A DNA stretch of 35,965 nucleotides from WHUA01 sp964585785 (GCA_964585785.1 CAZPFL010000022.1:1-35965); one strand, 5' to 3'. Shown: positions 16,569 to 25,216, numbered from the stretch's first letter. Numbers and translations: made by a program. Notes: generated by a model not told the origin, from the letters alone.

Positions 16569-17602
16569 CGGAGAAGTGCCGCTTCCCGGCGGGCTCCCGC
16601 GGTTGCGGACGGCTCCTGGTGATCCAGCACCGCCGTGGCCGCGCCGTCCGCCTCCCAGCCCTGGACCAGGATATGGCCCGTCGCCGGGTTGGCGACCACC
16701 CCCAGCCGGGTATCCTTGTTGCGGACCGGCTCGATCATCCAGTCGAAGGCCGGCGACGGCAGCCGGCTAAGGCCGTTCATCAGGCGATGCCGCCGCCGGC
16801 TGTCGATGCCGCGTGGCCGGCCCTTGAGGCCGCGGGTGAGCCAATGGTTGGCGACGGCGGCGGGGGCGGGATGGGTCCAGGCCTCGCGTTCGGTCCGCTC
16901 GATGACGCAGCCCTCGCCGGGCGCGGTTCCCGCGAGGGTGAAGAAGGCGGGCAGGGCCAGCGGCGTCGATTCCAGCACCTCCTTGGCCTCGTCGTAGGTC
17001 CGGCAGGATTCCATGACCTGGCGCGCGAGATGCGCCGGCGGCAGGTGCCGGCTGGAGAAGACGCGGACGCGATTGAACAGCCAGTCCAGCGCAAGCGGCA
17101 GGTAGCCCTGGCGCACTAGCGGCGCCTGGTTGATGGCGAGCGCGAAACGCCCGGGCGCCACTGCGGTGATGACGCCGACGAAACCGGGCCAGGTAACATT
17201 CAGGAAGGCGCCGGCCGGGCCCTGTTGCCGGGCGACCAGCACGTGCCGGCCGACGCCGTGGAACGGCCAGTCGAGGGTGCGCAGCATGCGCATGCCGGGG
17301 CCGCGCGGGTCGCGGGCGACGCCAGTGGTGCAGCCCCATTCGAAGCAGAAATTCATGAACCAGGCGCCCGCGCCGAGATGGGCCGCGAGGCGCGCGACCT
17401 CGCCGCGATAGGGGTTGGCGGACCGCATCGCCCAGCGCCGCGAAAGCCCGTCGAGCAGCGGCAGCAGCGGGCCCGGCAGCATCCGCTTCGCCGCGGCGAC
17501 CAGGGCCCGGGCATCGTCGCCATGCCGCTCGGCCAGCGCCTCGGGGGAGGCGCCGCTCAAGTCGATGACGGGGATGGCCGGCTTGTTCGCGTCCATGGTC
17601 AT
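16565..17602 (-). CDS. Acid ceramidase/NAAA-like (Ntn-type) linear amide hydrolase
   Basis: The 345-residue protein resembles the cysteine N-terminal nucleophile hydrolases of the acid-ceramidase/acyl-ethanolamine amidase and bile-salt-hydrolase superfamily. The key block is FEWGCTTGVARDPRG followed by MLRTLDWPF. C91 would be the nucleophile exposed by self-cleavage, with R108 and D111 matching the RxxD site of the family. Residues 1-90 would form the small alpha chain. Later elements include FVGVITAVAPGRFALAINQA and GEGCVIERTEREAW, also family-like. No signal peptide is evident, so it is probably cytoplasmic. The substrate (an N-acyl amide) is inferred. ATG is possible at 17602 or 17596; neither has a good ribosome-binding site. 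Confidence 0.7.
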   Translation of the reverse strand: MTMDANKPAIPVIDLSGASPEALAERHGDDARALVAAAKRMLPGPLLPLLDGLSRRWAMRSANPYRGEVARLAAHLGAGAWFMNFCFEWGCTTGVARDPRGPGMRMLRTLDWPFHGVGRHVLVARQQGPAGAFLNVTWPGFVGVITAVAPGRFALAINQAPLVRQGYLPLALDWLFNRVRVFSSRHLPPAHLARQVMESCRTYDEAKEVLESTPLALPAFFTLAGTAPGEGCVIERTEREAWTHPAPAAVANHWLTRGLKGRPRGIDSRRRHRLMNGLSRLPSPAFDWMIEPVRNKDTRLGVVANPATGHILVQGWEADGAATAVLDHQEPSATAGARREAALLR

Positions 17603-17654
17603 AATGTCGGATGCGGCCGCGGCGAAAGCAATAATACCGGTGGGTTGCTAGCGC

Positions 17655-17683
17655 TTGCGGCTGGGCGAGGCATCGGGTAGGGT
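17655..17683 (+). promoter_or_regulatory. Candidate tRNA-Ser promoter
   Basis: TTGCGG (17655-17660) and TAGGGT (17678-17683) are spaced by 17 bases and lie about 43 bases upstream of the mature tRNA 5' end. The -35 and -10 elements are only partial consensus matches, so this rests mainly on spacing and position. Confidence 0.4.
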
Positions 17684-17725
17684 CCGCCGCGTTCAAACGG
17701 GGCCGGCATCGCCGGCACCGCCCGC

Positions 17726-17815
<90 letters not shown>

Positions 17816-17863
17816 GATTTTAGCGCTCTTTCTGAACCGTCGGTGGCGCATCGTCAGGAGCGC

Positions 17864-17881
17864 CGGGCCTCTGCAGGCCCG
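17864..17881. repeat. GC-rich hairpin between tRNA-Ser and the cupin gene
   Basis: CGGGCCT / AGGCCCG form a perfect 7-bp stem with a CTGC loop, 49 bases after the tRNA 3' end. No T-run follows. It could mark the end of the tRNA precursor or lie in the 5' leader of the cupin mRNA. Confidence 0.4.
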
Positions 17882-17972
17882 AAATCCGTGTGCATTTGCT
17901 CTATTTCACGGGAAGGGCGTTTCTGTTGTATTCTCCGACGTAGTCAGGACACGCAGCCAGGAGAGAAGCCCT

Positions 17973-18497
17973 ATGGGTATGACGATCGAGGAATTTGGCC
18001 ATAAATGCCATGACTTGCTGAAGGCGGAACCGGGCACGGCCGGGCGCGCGAAGGTTCGCGACCTTCTGAAGCAGGTGCTGATGGATGACGACTTCATCGC
18101 CACGCATTTTGGCCCGGACAACACCAATCCGCGTAAGTGCCTTTACGAGGATCCGGAGCTCAAATTCTGCATCTTCGCCCATGTCCACACGGGCGCGAAG
18201 GACAGCCCGCCGCACGACCATGGGCCGTCCTGGGCAATCTACGGCCAGGCCGATGGCAAGACGGTGATGAACGAATGGGACGTGATTTCGCGGCCGACGG
18301 ACGGCAGGCCGGGCAAGGTCAAGCTCAACAAGAATTACGAGATGAAGCGGGGCGACGCCTATATGTACGACATCGGCCAGCTTCACTCCCCGCACCGCAC
18401 CGCCGCGACGAAGCTGATCCGCATCGAGGGCGAGAACCTCGATTTTGTGAAGCGCGACCGGTACGAGGCGGTCGAAGGCGCTGAAGCGGCCGAATAG
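17973..18497 (+). CDS. Cysteine-dioxygenase-like cupin protein
   Basis: With the ATG at 17973, preceded by CAGGAGAGAAG, the product has 174 residues. It shows a single cupin core with the metal ligands expected for thiol dioxygenases: H81 and H83 in SPPHDHGPSWAIYG, and H138 in IGQLHSPHR. The region between them ends GDAYMYDIGQLHSP, the second cupin motif. A three-His iron site is inferred. The protein probably adds oxygen to a small thiol or a related organic acid; the substrate is not evident. It is a single-gene unit between the tRNA and a terminator hairpin. An open frame continues upstream through the tRNA but is not coding. Confidence 0.8.
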   Translation: MGMTIEEFGHKCHDLLKAEPGTAGRAKVRDLLKQVLMDDDFIATHFGPDNTNPRKCLYEDPELKFCIFAHVHTGAKDSPPHDHGPSWAIYGQADGKTVMNEWDVISRPTDGRPGKVKLNKNYEMKRGDAYMYDIGQLHSPHRTAATKLIRIEGENLDFVKRDRYEAVEGAEAAE

Positions 18498-18528
18498 CGG
18501 ACGCAATCACGAGAGTTTCGCGTGGGAC

Positions 18529-18563
18529 AGGCCGGGCGGCGATCTGCGTCGCCTGGCCTTTTC
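18529..18563 (+). terminator. Rho-independent terminator after the cupin gene
   Basis: A 13-bp stem with two G-T pairs (AGGCC + GGGCGGCG against CGTCGCCT + GGCCT, loop ATCTG) is followed by TTTT at 18559-18562. It lies 31 bases beyond the cupin stop, in the convergent spacer before the epimerase gene, and fits the plus strand. Confidence 0.7.
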
Positions 18564-18654
18564 GTGGCGCCTTCCGGAATGCGGGTGCCGATCGGACTGC
18601 CCCGCCGTCAGCACGCGCTGTTCGTTCAGGCCGCGCTATTGATCTCGCCGAAAA

Positions 18655-19593
18655 TCAATCCACCAGCGGCAGCCCGGCATCGCGCCGGATATCGTTGATC
18701 ACTTCCTTCACACGCTGGCGCAAGGGCGCGTACTGCACGCCGAACTCGTTCACCACACGGCTGTTGTCGATCAGGAAATTGCCGGAGGTGGCCCGGCCGC
18801 CTTCCTCTTTCTCGAAGCGGATATCCGCGTCCGGCAGGAACTCGGTCACGAGCGCCGCGAGCTCGCCGAGGCTGACGGTGGCGCCGCCCGAATTGTAGGT
18901 TTCGTGTTCGGGCTTGTCCGTGAGCAGGACGCGCCGGAACACCTCGGCCATGTCCTCGACGTGGATGACGCAACGCATCGTGTCGCGGTAGGGGAAGCTC
19001 ACCGACGATCCGCGCGCCGGCTGGCACATGCAGTTCACGTGATCGATCGACCCGAACTTCTTGTCCGGTCCGGTCACGTTCGCCGGCCGCACGCAGGTGA
19101 TCGTCATGCCGTATTTGCGCCGGTAATCATGCGCCTGCCATTCGTTGATCGTCTTGTTCACCGCGTATTGCGAATCGCCATGGCGCGGATCGTCCTCGTT
19201 CACCAGGCGTTCGCCGAACTTCGCCTGCTGGCCGCTGACGGCAACGGAGCTTGCGAACACCGTGTGCTTGACGCCCGTGCGCCGCGCGGCTTCGAAGCAG
19301 TTGTCCATGCCCTGGATGTCGAGCTTGAAGGCGACGTGCGGCTCCAGCTCGCCGATGAAATAGGACAGGTTTGCGACTCGCTCCGCCTTCGATTCGATTA
19401 TCGCGCCGATGACGTCGTCGAAGGCCGTGACGTCCCCGCGGACGACTTTCACCTTGTCCCCGAACTTGCTGAAGGCGGCGGTCGCGCTGGCCATATCGAT
19501 GTCCATACAGGTGACAGCCTGGTTGTCCGCGACCAGCAATGGAATGAGCCGGCGGCCGATGAAGCCCGCGCCGCCGATTACAAGTATGGACAT
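18655..19593 (-). CDS. NAD(P)-dependent epimerase/dehydratase (extended SDR)
   Basis: The 312-residue protein begins MSILVIGGAGFIGRRLIPLL, the extended-SDR dinucleotide motif GxxGxxG. The catalytic Tyr/Lys pair is Y143 and K147 in SQYAVNKTINEW, with FASSVAVSGQQ supplying the active-site Ser. The C-terminal half (YNSGGATVSLGELAALV) is like sugar-nucleotide epimerases. The substrate could be a nucleotide sugar or another hydroxy compound and is not clear. It lies 52 bases downstream of the MDR oxidoreductase gene on the same strand, so the two are probably co-transcribed. Confidence 0.85.
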   Translation of the reverse strand: MSILVIGGAGFIGRRLIPLLVADNQAVTCMDIDMASATAAFSKFGDKVKVVRGDVTAFDDVIGAIIESKAERVANLSYFIGELEPHVAFKLDIQGMDNCFEAARRTGVKHTVFASSVAVSGQQAKFGERLVNEDDPRHGDSQYAVNKTINEWQAHDYRRKYGMTITCVRPANVTGPDKKFGSIDHVNCMCQPARGSSVSFPYRDTMRCVIHVEDMAEVFRRVLLTDKPEHETYNSGGATVSLGELAALVTEFLPDADIRFEKEEGGRATSGNFLIDNSRVVNEFGVQYAPLRQRVKEVINDIRRDAGLPLVD

Positions 19594-19645
19594 GTCCGCT
19601 CCCTCTATCTTCGTTGTTGCACCGTCTCGAGATCCTGTTGCCTCT

Positions 19646-20584
19646 TCAAAATACGATCACGAGCCGCCCGCGCGTGCCGCCCGCCTCGAGCCGCCGGTGC
19701 GCCTCGCCGGCGCGTTCGGGCGGATAGGTGTCGGCGACGCGCAGCGTGAGGATTCCCGCCTCCGCCTGCTGACGCAGACGGTCGAGCTTCTCATGCTCGC
19801 AATCATAGTTGCGTACAAAGGTTTGCGTGAACCGGATGTCCCGCTGGGGCTTCCCCATGAAGCCGCGCACGGACGTGAAGGCGCCCCCATCCCGAACCGC
19901 CGGTATGACATGCTCGTTTAGAACCGCCCCGTCGGCGAGACCGTCCACGCCGTCTGGGAAGTGCTCGCGGATACGCGCGGCGACGTCATCTCCCCGAAGG
20001 ACGACGATGTCCGCGCCGAGCGCGGAAACGAGATCACGATCTTTCTCGGAGGCATCCGCAATGACGGTCAGCCCTTCGGCCTTGGCAAGCTCAATGACAT
20101 AGCCGCCATAGGCGCCGGCCGCGCCGGTCACGGCCAGCGTCTGGCCCGGTGACAGGGCGAGCAGGTCGAGCGACTGCCGCGCGGTCAATCCGTTCATCGG
20201 CAGCGTGCACGCCTCGACATGTGTCGTGCCTTTCGGCGCGCGAACCACCGCCCGGGCGTCGAGGACGATCTGCTCGCGGTACGCGCCATGGCTGCCTTTC
20301 GGCACGACCATGGCCATGGCCGCGTCTCCGACCCGGATCCCCGTGGAGACGCCGTCGCCTACCTCATCGACGATGCCGGCGGCGTCCATGCCCGGTATGT
20401 AGGGCGGCGGATCGACCTTCTGCTGCTGGGCGCGCGATCCGTTCCGCGCCATTGTATCGGTGGGGTTCACCGCCGCCGCGTGGACGCGCAGGCGCACCTG
20501 TCCGGGACCGGCGTGGACCTCGGGGAGATCGAGCACCTCGAGAACCTCCGGGCCGCCGTGCTTCATCAGTCCCACTGCGCGCAT
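19646..20584 (-). CDS. Zinc-independent MDR oxidoreductase (quinone oxidoreductase-like)
   Basis: This medium-chain dehydrogenase/reductase starts MRAVGLMKHGGPEVLEVLDLP and shows the quinone-oxidoreductase pattern: HAAAVNPTDTMARNG, YIPGMDAAGIVDEVGDGV and the NADPH motif AVTGAAGAYGGYVIELAKAEG. No structural-zinc cysteines are visible. I chose the ATG at 20584 (312 residues), with AGGGAGA before it, rather than a GTG six codons upstream. It probably reduces a quinone or an alpha,beta-unsaturated carbonyl with NADPH. The epimerase follows and the F420-type oxidoreductase precedes it on the same strand, suggesting a small redox operon. Confidence 0.88.
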   Translation of the reverse strand: MRAVGLMKHGGPEVLEVLDLPEVHAGPGQVRLRVHAAAVNPTDTMARNGSRAQQQKVDPPPYIPGMDAAGIVDEVGDGVSTGIRVGDAAMAMVVPKGSHGAYREQIVLDARAVVRAPKGTTHVEACTLPMNGLTARQSLDLLALSPGQTLAVTGAAGAYGGYVIELAKAEGLTVIADASEKDRDLVSALGADIVVLRGDDVAARIREHFPDGVDGLADGAVLNEHVIPAVRDGGAFTSVRGFMGKPQRDIRFTQTFVRNYDCEHEKLDRLRQQAEAGILTLRVADTYPPERAGEAHRRLEAGGTRGRLVIVF

Positions 20585-20666
20585 GATGTTCTCCCTGGCC
20601 AAAGATCACGCGTTTTCAGCTTCGCACACCGTCCGCGTCGGGAACAAACGGCGCGGTTCCGTTTGG

Positions 20667-21668
20667 CTAGCGCAGGCGCGCCGCGATCCGTCCCACGCGC
20701 CGGATGCATTCGATGACATCGGATTGCGGCAGGCCGGGCCATTGGATGCGCAGGATCATATGATCGACGCCGAAGCGATCCCGGTATTCCGCGAAGGCAT
20801 CCGCCGCTTCGGCTTCGTCCGCAACGATGAACCGGTTCGCCATGAAATCGTCGAAGCCGTCGGCGAGACTCGTTTCGCTCCCGGTGCTTCCGGTTTCGCC
20901 CCAGGACGCATAGGATTCGTATTTCGCGAGCAGGGGCCCGCGGGCGACGCGCATGGCGGCTTCGCGCGTCGCGCCGACAAAGCATTCGCGGATCAGCGGC
21001 TGTGATTCCGGCATGGCCAGCCCGGCTTCGCCGCGGGCTTCGCGGTAAATGCGGAAATAGCGCTCCAGGACGTCGAGATCCGGCGTTGGCGACGGCAGCC
21101 AGACATCGCCCAGACGCGCCGCGCGGCGCACCGCCCTCGGGACCTGCGCGCCGATCCAGATGGGTAGAGCGCTGCCGTTACGCGGCCGGATGCTGGCGCC
21201 GAGATTGCGGACCGTGAAATGCGCGCCGGTATGCGTCACCCATTCCTCGGCCCACAGGCGGCGGATCAGCGGGACGGCTTCCTCGAACCGGCCGACACGA
21301 TCCTCGAAGGGGACATTCAGCGAGTCGAACTCTTCCTTCCGGTAACCGATCCCGACACCGAGCACGAAATTTCCGCCCGTGATCCAGTCGAGGCTGGCGG
21401 CCTCTTCCGCCACCATCACCGGGTTCATCATGCCGAGCAGGATGATGCAGGAGCCGAAGGTCATGCCCTCGCCTTCGACCGCCAGCCGCGCCAGCAGGGG
21501 CGTCGTCTGAACCATTTGCAACGGGCGCGTCAGCACGTGTTGCCCGACCCAGATCGACGAAAGGCCGTTGTCCTTTGCGGCGCGGACTTGCGCGGCAAGA
21601 TTGCCGATCTCCTGCTCCAGGCTTGCTTGTTCCGGCCATTGCGTCGCGAGAAAGATTCCGAACTTCAT
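20667..21668 (-). CDS. LLM-class (luciferase-like, F420-type) oxidoreductase
   Basis: The 333-residue protein starts MKFGIFLATQWPEQASLEQE, with an excellent ribosome-binding site (AAAGGAG) nine bases before the ATG at 21668. Family features are SSIWVGQHVLTRP, NFVLGVGIGYRKEEFDSLNV, FEDRVGRFEEAVPLIRRLW and GSALPIWIGAQVPRAVRRAARLGD. These match the F420/FMN-dependent bacterial luciferase-like TIM-barrel family. Whether F420 or FMN is used cannot be decided from sequence. It is the first gene of the minus-strand set 21668-18655, behind a divergent intergenic region with an inverted repeat. Confidence 0.88.
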   Translation of the reverse strand: MKFGIFLATQWPEQASLEQEIGNLAAQVRAAKDNGLSSIWVGQHVLTRPLQMVQTTPLLARLAVEGEGMTFGSCIILLGMMNPVMVAEEAASLDWITGGNFVLGVGIGYRKEEFDSLNVPFEDRVGRFEEAVPLIRRLWAEEWVTHTGAHFTVRNLGASIRPRNGSALPIWIGAQVPRAVRRAARLGDVWLPSPTPDLDVLERYFRIYREARGEAGLAMPESQPLIRECFVGATREAAMRVARGPLLAKYESYASWGETGSTGSETSLADGFDDFMANRFIVADEAEAADAFAEYRDRFGVDHMILRIQWPGLPQSDVIECIRRVGRIAARLR

Positions 21669-22004
21669 CGGTTCCAGCTCCTTTTCCCTGTGCGGATGCC
21701 CGGTTCTGGCTCGTTGCCGACATTGCCGGTCTGCCGGGTCACCCTCTGCCCTGACCGCAGTATCGGACATTCCGGCGCCAATGTCCGCCTTCTGTGCCGA
21801 GCCTAACGTTCGAATTCTGAGCCTTTTCAGACATCAGGCTAAAGGCTGACCGTCCTCGTCGAGAAACGTCTAAGGCTTTGTGTGCCGCCGCAGTCCAGGC
21901 CATGGCGCCAGCATCGTGAACGCGCTAGCCTTTGTCGCGCCCTCCGGCCGTGTGATCGAAAGCGAAATCACCATTCCAATTATGGAAGCGCGACAGGTGA
22001 AAAC
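21669..22004. promoter_or_regulatory. Divergent intergenic region between LLM oxidoreductase and AI-2E permease
   Basis: This 336-base gap must contain promoters for both flanking genes. The strongest feature is a perfect inverted repeat, CGGACATT (21764-21771) and AATGTCCG (21780-21787), with an eight-base spacer. It sits about 96 bases before the LLM gene start and resembles an operator for a dimeric regulator. No convincing -35/-10 pair was found, and no small reading frame with a family match. Confidence 0.5.
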
Positions 22005-23045
22005 GTGAAGCCGGCACAAATCGGACAAGTCTATCAGCTGCTGCGGATCGGATTGATCGTCGGCTTCCTAATTTTACTGGTTTGGCTGACCGGGCATGTA
22101 TTGCTGGAGATTTTTGCCGGCTTGCTTCTCGCCGTCATGGTCAATGGGTTGGCGGCGCGCCTCGCACGGCTTGTACGGCTCTCCTATGGTTGGGCGTTCT
22201 TGTGCGTGATGGTCGTCATCGTCGCCGGGTCATCAGCAACGATTTATTTCGCCGCGCCGCGTGTCGTCGGGCAGAGCTATCAGATCTTTAACGAAGCCTC
22301 CCTTGCGCTGGAGCAGCTCTTTCAAAAGCTGTCGCACGCGCTGCCAAGTCTGCAACTCTCCTCCGAGCAGCTCCCGAACCTGCGCGAGCTGACCTCGAGC
22401 TTCGTCAATCTCGGCACGATGATGACAAGCAGCGTCATCACGCTGATCATCGTTCTCTTCGTCGGATTTTACGCCGCATTGAATCCTCCTTGGTACATCG
22501 ACGGGTTTATCCGGCTGTTTCCGCAGGGGCACCGCCCCCGCATTCGGGAGGTTCTCGGTGAGATCGGCCACTCCTTGCAGCTGTGGCTACTGGGCCGCGC
22601 CATCATGATGGTCTCGGTCGCCCTTCTGACGCTGATCTGCCTCTCGCTGCTCTCCATCCCGCTGGCCTTTACGCTCAGTCTGATCGCGGGATTATTGACC
22701 TTCGTTCCGTATTTCGGTGCCCTTGTCTCCGCTGTTCCCGCGGTGCTGATCGCCTTTGTCCAAAGCCCCGTCTACGCGGCCTATGTCGTTCTCATCTATC
22801 TCGGGGCGCACGCCATCGAAGGTTACATTCTGGCGCCTCTCGTGCAGCAGCGCACGGTGCATCTGCCACCAGCGCTCATGCTGAGTGCCCAGGCGTTGAT
22901 GGGGACGCTTTTCGGCATAACCGGGGCGGCATTGGCCGCACCAATTCTCGTCGTCATGATGACGCTCACGCGAATCCTCTATCAACGGGATATCCTGCAC
23001 GATGAGGAGACGGACCTCCGGCGTTGCTCAGTGAGCCGCGAGTAA
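22005..23045 (+). CDS. AI-2E family (PerM/YdiK-like) transporter
   Basis: I chose the GTG at 22005, preceded by CAGGTGA, giving 346 residues starting MKPAQIGQVYQLLRIGLIVG. About eight hydrophobic segments are visible, including the N-terminal pair, one at residues 62-82, one near residue 145 and the C-terminal set. The central soluble loop is rich in Gln, Ser and Leu (SLALEQLFQKLSHALPSLQL). The family block LTFVPYFGALVSAVPAVLIA and HAIEGYILAPLVQQRTVHLPP is clear. Members are permeases with varied or unknown substrates; the name AI-2 exporter comes from one member, so transport of AI-2 here is not implied. It stands alone behind a divergent promoter region. Confidence 0.9.
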   Translation: MKPAQIGQVYQLLRIGLIVGFLILLVWLTGHVLLEIFAGLLLAVMVNGLAARLARLVRLSYGWAFLCVMVVIVAGSSATIYFAAPRVVGQSYQIFNEASLALEQLFQKLSHALPSLQLSSEQLPNLRELTSSFVNLGTMMTSSVITLIIVLFVGFYAALNPPWYIDGFIRLFPQGHRPRIREVLGEIGHSLQLWLLGRAIMMVSVALLTLICLSLLSIPLAFTLSLIAGLLTFVPYFGALVSAVPAVLIAFVQSPVYAAYVVLIYLGAHAIEGYILAPLVQQRTVHLPPALMLSAQALMGTLFGITGAALAAPILVVMMTLTRILYQRDILHDEETDLRRCSVSRE

Positions 23046-23341
23046 TCCGTGTTCCGCGTCGACTGTCGGGCTGGAACAGCTCTGCCGGAACGGACAGGAA
23101 CGGTGGCGGTCCCAACGATTTCCGCCTGCGGTAACCGCTTTGACGCAGGAGGCGGACATGCAGGCGCCTAACGCCGACGTCGGCTCGTGACGCAATCGCG
23201 GCAGACCCAAACATCGCTGCGCTCGCTTGCGGCGTCCTTCAATCCAGGCTTACGCTGCATGTCCGCCAACACGACATTTTTAAAAGCCACGTCAATTTCA
23301 TTCATTGGCGCAGAACAAATTTGTCGGGAGGAATTTCAACC
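23046..23341. other. Spacer between AI-2E permease and WD40 gene
   Basis: No gene is recognisable in these 296 bases. An imperfect stem (TCCGCC-TGCG at 23121-23130 with CGCA at 23144-23147 and GGCGGA at 23151-23156) is the only structure I see. A purine-rich Shine-Dalgarno sequence (GGGAGGA) lies 8-14 bases before the WD40 GTG at 23342. Confidence 0.4.
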
Positions 23342-25216
23342 GTGGCCGCCGGACCGGACAAACGACAGCGTCGCGAACGCCGATGGCTCGCGGCACAGAT
23401 CATCGGCACGGTGATCTTTTCCGTCGGCATCGTCGTCTTCTCCTGGCTGAATCCCGGTCTGCAACCCTTTTGGGAGAGAAAGCCCGCGGAACCGAAATCC
23501 ACCGGGGCCGATGCCGGTCCGGCGAAAGGCGCGCAGCAGTCGAATCAGGCGTCATCGGGGACGATGGGGCCGGAGCGACTCCGCGCCATACTCCAAGACG
23601 CGCAACGGCAAGTCGATGCGGGCGATCCGGTTACAGGCGCGCTGCTTGTCCTGGAAATTCTGCCCTACGACAACGACGCAAGCGATCTTCTGTCGGCGAG
23701 TCGAATTCTCTACGAAGCGCATTTCAACCGTAAGGAACGTCTGGTCCTGCAGGGCCAGATCGGGATCGTCCACACGGCTGTGTTCAGCCCGGATGGAACG
23801 CGCGTCGCAACCGCCGCGTCGGACAAGACGGTGTGCCTGTGGCGGGTCGGTGATGGCGCGATGATCGCAAAGCTGACCGGCCATGACGACGATGTCTGGT
23901 CCGCTGTTTTCAGCCCCGACGGCAAGTTGATCGCATCGGCCTCTTCGGACGGAACGGTGCGGCTTTGGAACGCCGCCGACGGCAGCGAGGTAAGCGTTCT
24001 TCGCGGCCATTCCGACAAGGTCGTCGCCGTTGCTTTCAGTCCCGACGGACGGCGCCTCGTCAGCGCCTCGCACGACCGCACGGCGCGAATTTGGGATGTC
24101 GAAAAGGGAACGGCGATCGCCGTGCTCACGGGGCATCGCGATAAGGTATTGAGCGCCGCCTTCAGCCCCGACGGCAAACGCATCGTGACGGCTTCCGAAG
24201 ATGCGACGGCACGGCTTTGGAATGCGACAAGCGGCGAAACGATCGCGGTCTTGCGAGGGCATACCGGCGGCGTGGTGTCCGCCCGGTTTAGCGCCGATGG
24301 TCGGCAGGTGGTGACGGCGTCCAGGGACGGCACGGCGCGGCTGTGGAACGGCATCACGGGCGCGCCCGGCCCGATCTTGCGGGGACATACCAATCAGCTG
24401 ATCTCGGCGCGGTTCAGCCCCGACGGATCGATGGTCGCGACGGCGTCGAGAGACGATACGGTCCGGCTCTGGAACGCGGCGGCGGGTGCGCAGATGGCCG
24501 TGCTTCGCGGCCATCGCTCCTGGGTCAACGACGCCGTTTTCAGTCCGGACGGACGGCAAGTGGCATCCGTATCGGTGGATTGGCAGGTGCGGCTGTGGAA
24601 TGTGGCGGACGGCTCCAGCCGCGCGATTCTAGCCGGCCACCAGAACGACGTGCGCGGCGTGGTTTTCAGCAAGGACGGGCGATACCTTCTCACCGCGTCC
24701 ACCGACGGCACCGCGAGGCTCTGGGACACCGAGGGCGCGGTCGAGACGAAAGTCACGCGCGGCTGGTCCGGCAAGATCGGCGGCACGCCCTACAGCCCCG
24801 ACGGGACCTCTATCGTTCGGGCGGGGCCGGGCAACGTCGCGCGCGTCGTCGATACCAAGAGCCAGGCCGAGCAGGTCGTTCTCAAGGGTCATTTGGCGCC
24901 GGTGACGGCCGCGGTCTTCAGTCCCGACGGCCATCGCATCCTGACCGGATCCGAAGACGGGACCGCGCGGCTTTGGGATGTCGAGACCGGACACGAACTC
25001 GGCGTCATGCGGGGCGCCCGCTCCGCAATACGGAGTGTTGCCTTCAGTGGCGGGGGAAGCGAGGCCATGGTTCTGTCGAACAACGGCACGATGCGGCAAT
25101 ACAGGGTCTTCGAGGGCCTGCATGACCTCGCCGCGCATGCGAAGGCGGCCTTGCCGCGGCGCCTCACCTGGGCCCAGCGCCGGCAATCCTGGCTGCCGCT
25201 CGGCGACAACAAGTGA
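23342..25216 (+). CDS. Membrane-anchored WD40-repeat protein
   Basis: With GTG at 23342 (GGGAGGA upstream) the product has 624 residues. A basic start (KRQRRERR) and one membrane segment at about residues 17-35 predict a cytoplasmic N-terminus and a periplasmic propeller, as in a signal anchor. Residues 75-130 are helical (GDPVTGALLVLEILPYDND, then ASRILYEAHFNRKERLVL). From residue 135 there are eleven 42-residue WD repeats, nine of them canonical (GH...FSPDG...SxDxTxRLWN); the ninth and eleventh are degenerate. The C-terminal AHAKAALPRRLTWAQRRQS resembles the tail of WD40 proteins joined to caspase, TIR or NTPase modules, but no effector domain is present. The partner is unknown; it may act as a scaffold or sensor. 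Confidence 0.88.
   Translation: MAAGPDKRQRRERRWLAAQIIGTVIFSVGIVVFSWLNPGLQPFWERKPAEPKSTGADAGPAKGAQQSNQASSGTMGPERLRAILQDAQRQVDAGDPVTGALLVLEILPYDNDASDLLSASRILYEAHFNRKERLVLQGQIGIVHTAVFSPDGTRVATAASDKTVCLWRVGDGAMIAKLTGHDDDVWSAVFSPDGKLIASASSDGTVRLWNAADGSEVSVLRGHSDKVVAVAFSPDGRRLVSASHDRTARIWDVEKGTAIAVLTGHRDKVLSAAFSPDGKRIVTASEDATARLWNATSGETIAVLRGHTGGVVSARFSADGRQVVTASRDGTARLWNGITGAPGPILRGHTNQLISARFSPDGSMVATASRDDTVRLWNAAAGAQMAVLRGHRSWVNDAVFSPDGRQVASVSVDWQVRLWNVADGSSRAILAGHQNDVRGVVFSKDGRYLLTASTDGTARLWDTEGAVETKVTRGWSGKIGGTPYSPDGTSIVRAGPGNVARVVDTKSQAEQVVLKGHLAPVTAAVFSPDGHRILTGSEDGTARLWDVETGHELGVMRGARSAIRSVAFSGGGSEAMVLSNNGTMRQYRVFEGLHDLAAHAKAALPRRLTWAQRRQSWLPLGDNK

Noticed and set aside
17901..18506. Minus-strand 201-codon frame opposite the cupin gene
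   Set aside because: The plus-strand cupin has ordered metal ligands and a terminator; the opposite frame is a shadow.
21669..21770. N-terminal extension of the LLM oxidoreductase
   Set aside because: MKFGIFLATQ is the family start and has an excellent ribosome-binding site; upstream residues are not conserved in type.
23750..25100. Possible CRISPR or tandem DNA repeat array
   Set aside because: The periodicity (about 126 bases) is that of coding WD40 repeats, not short direct repeats with unique spacers.
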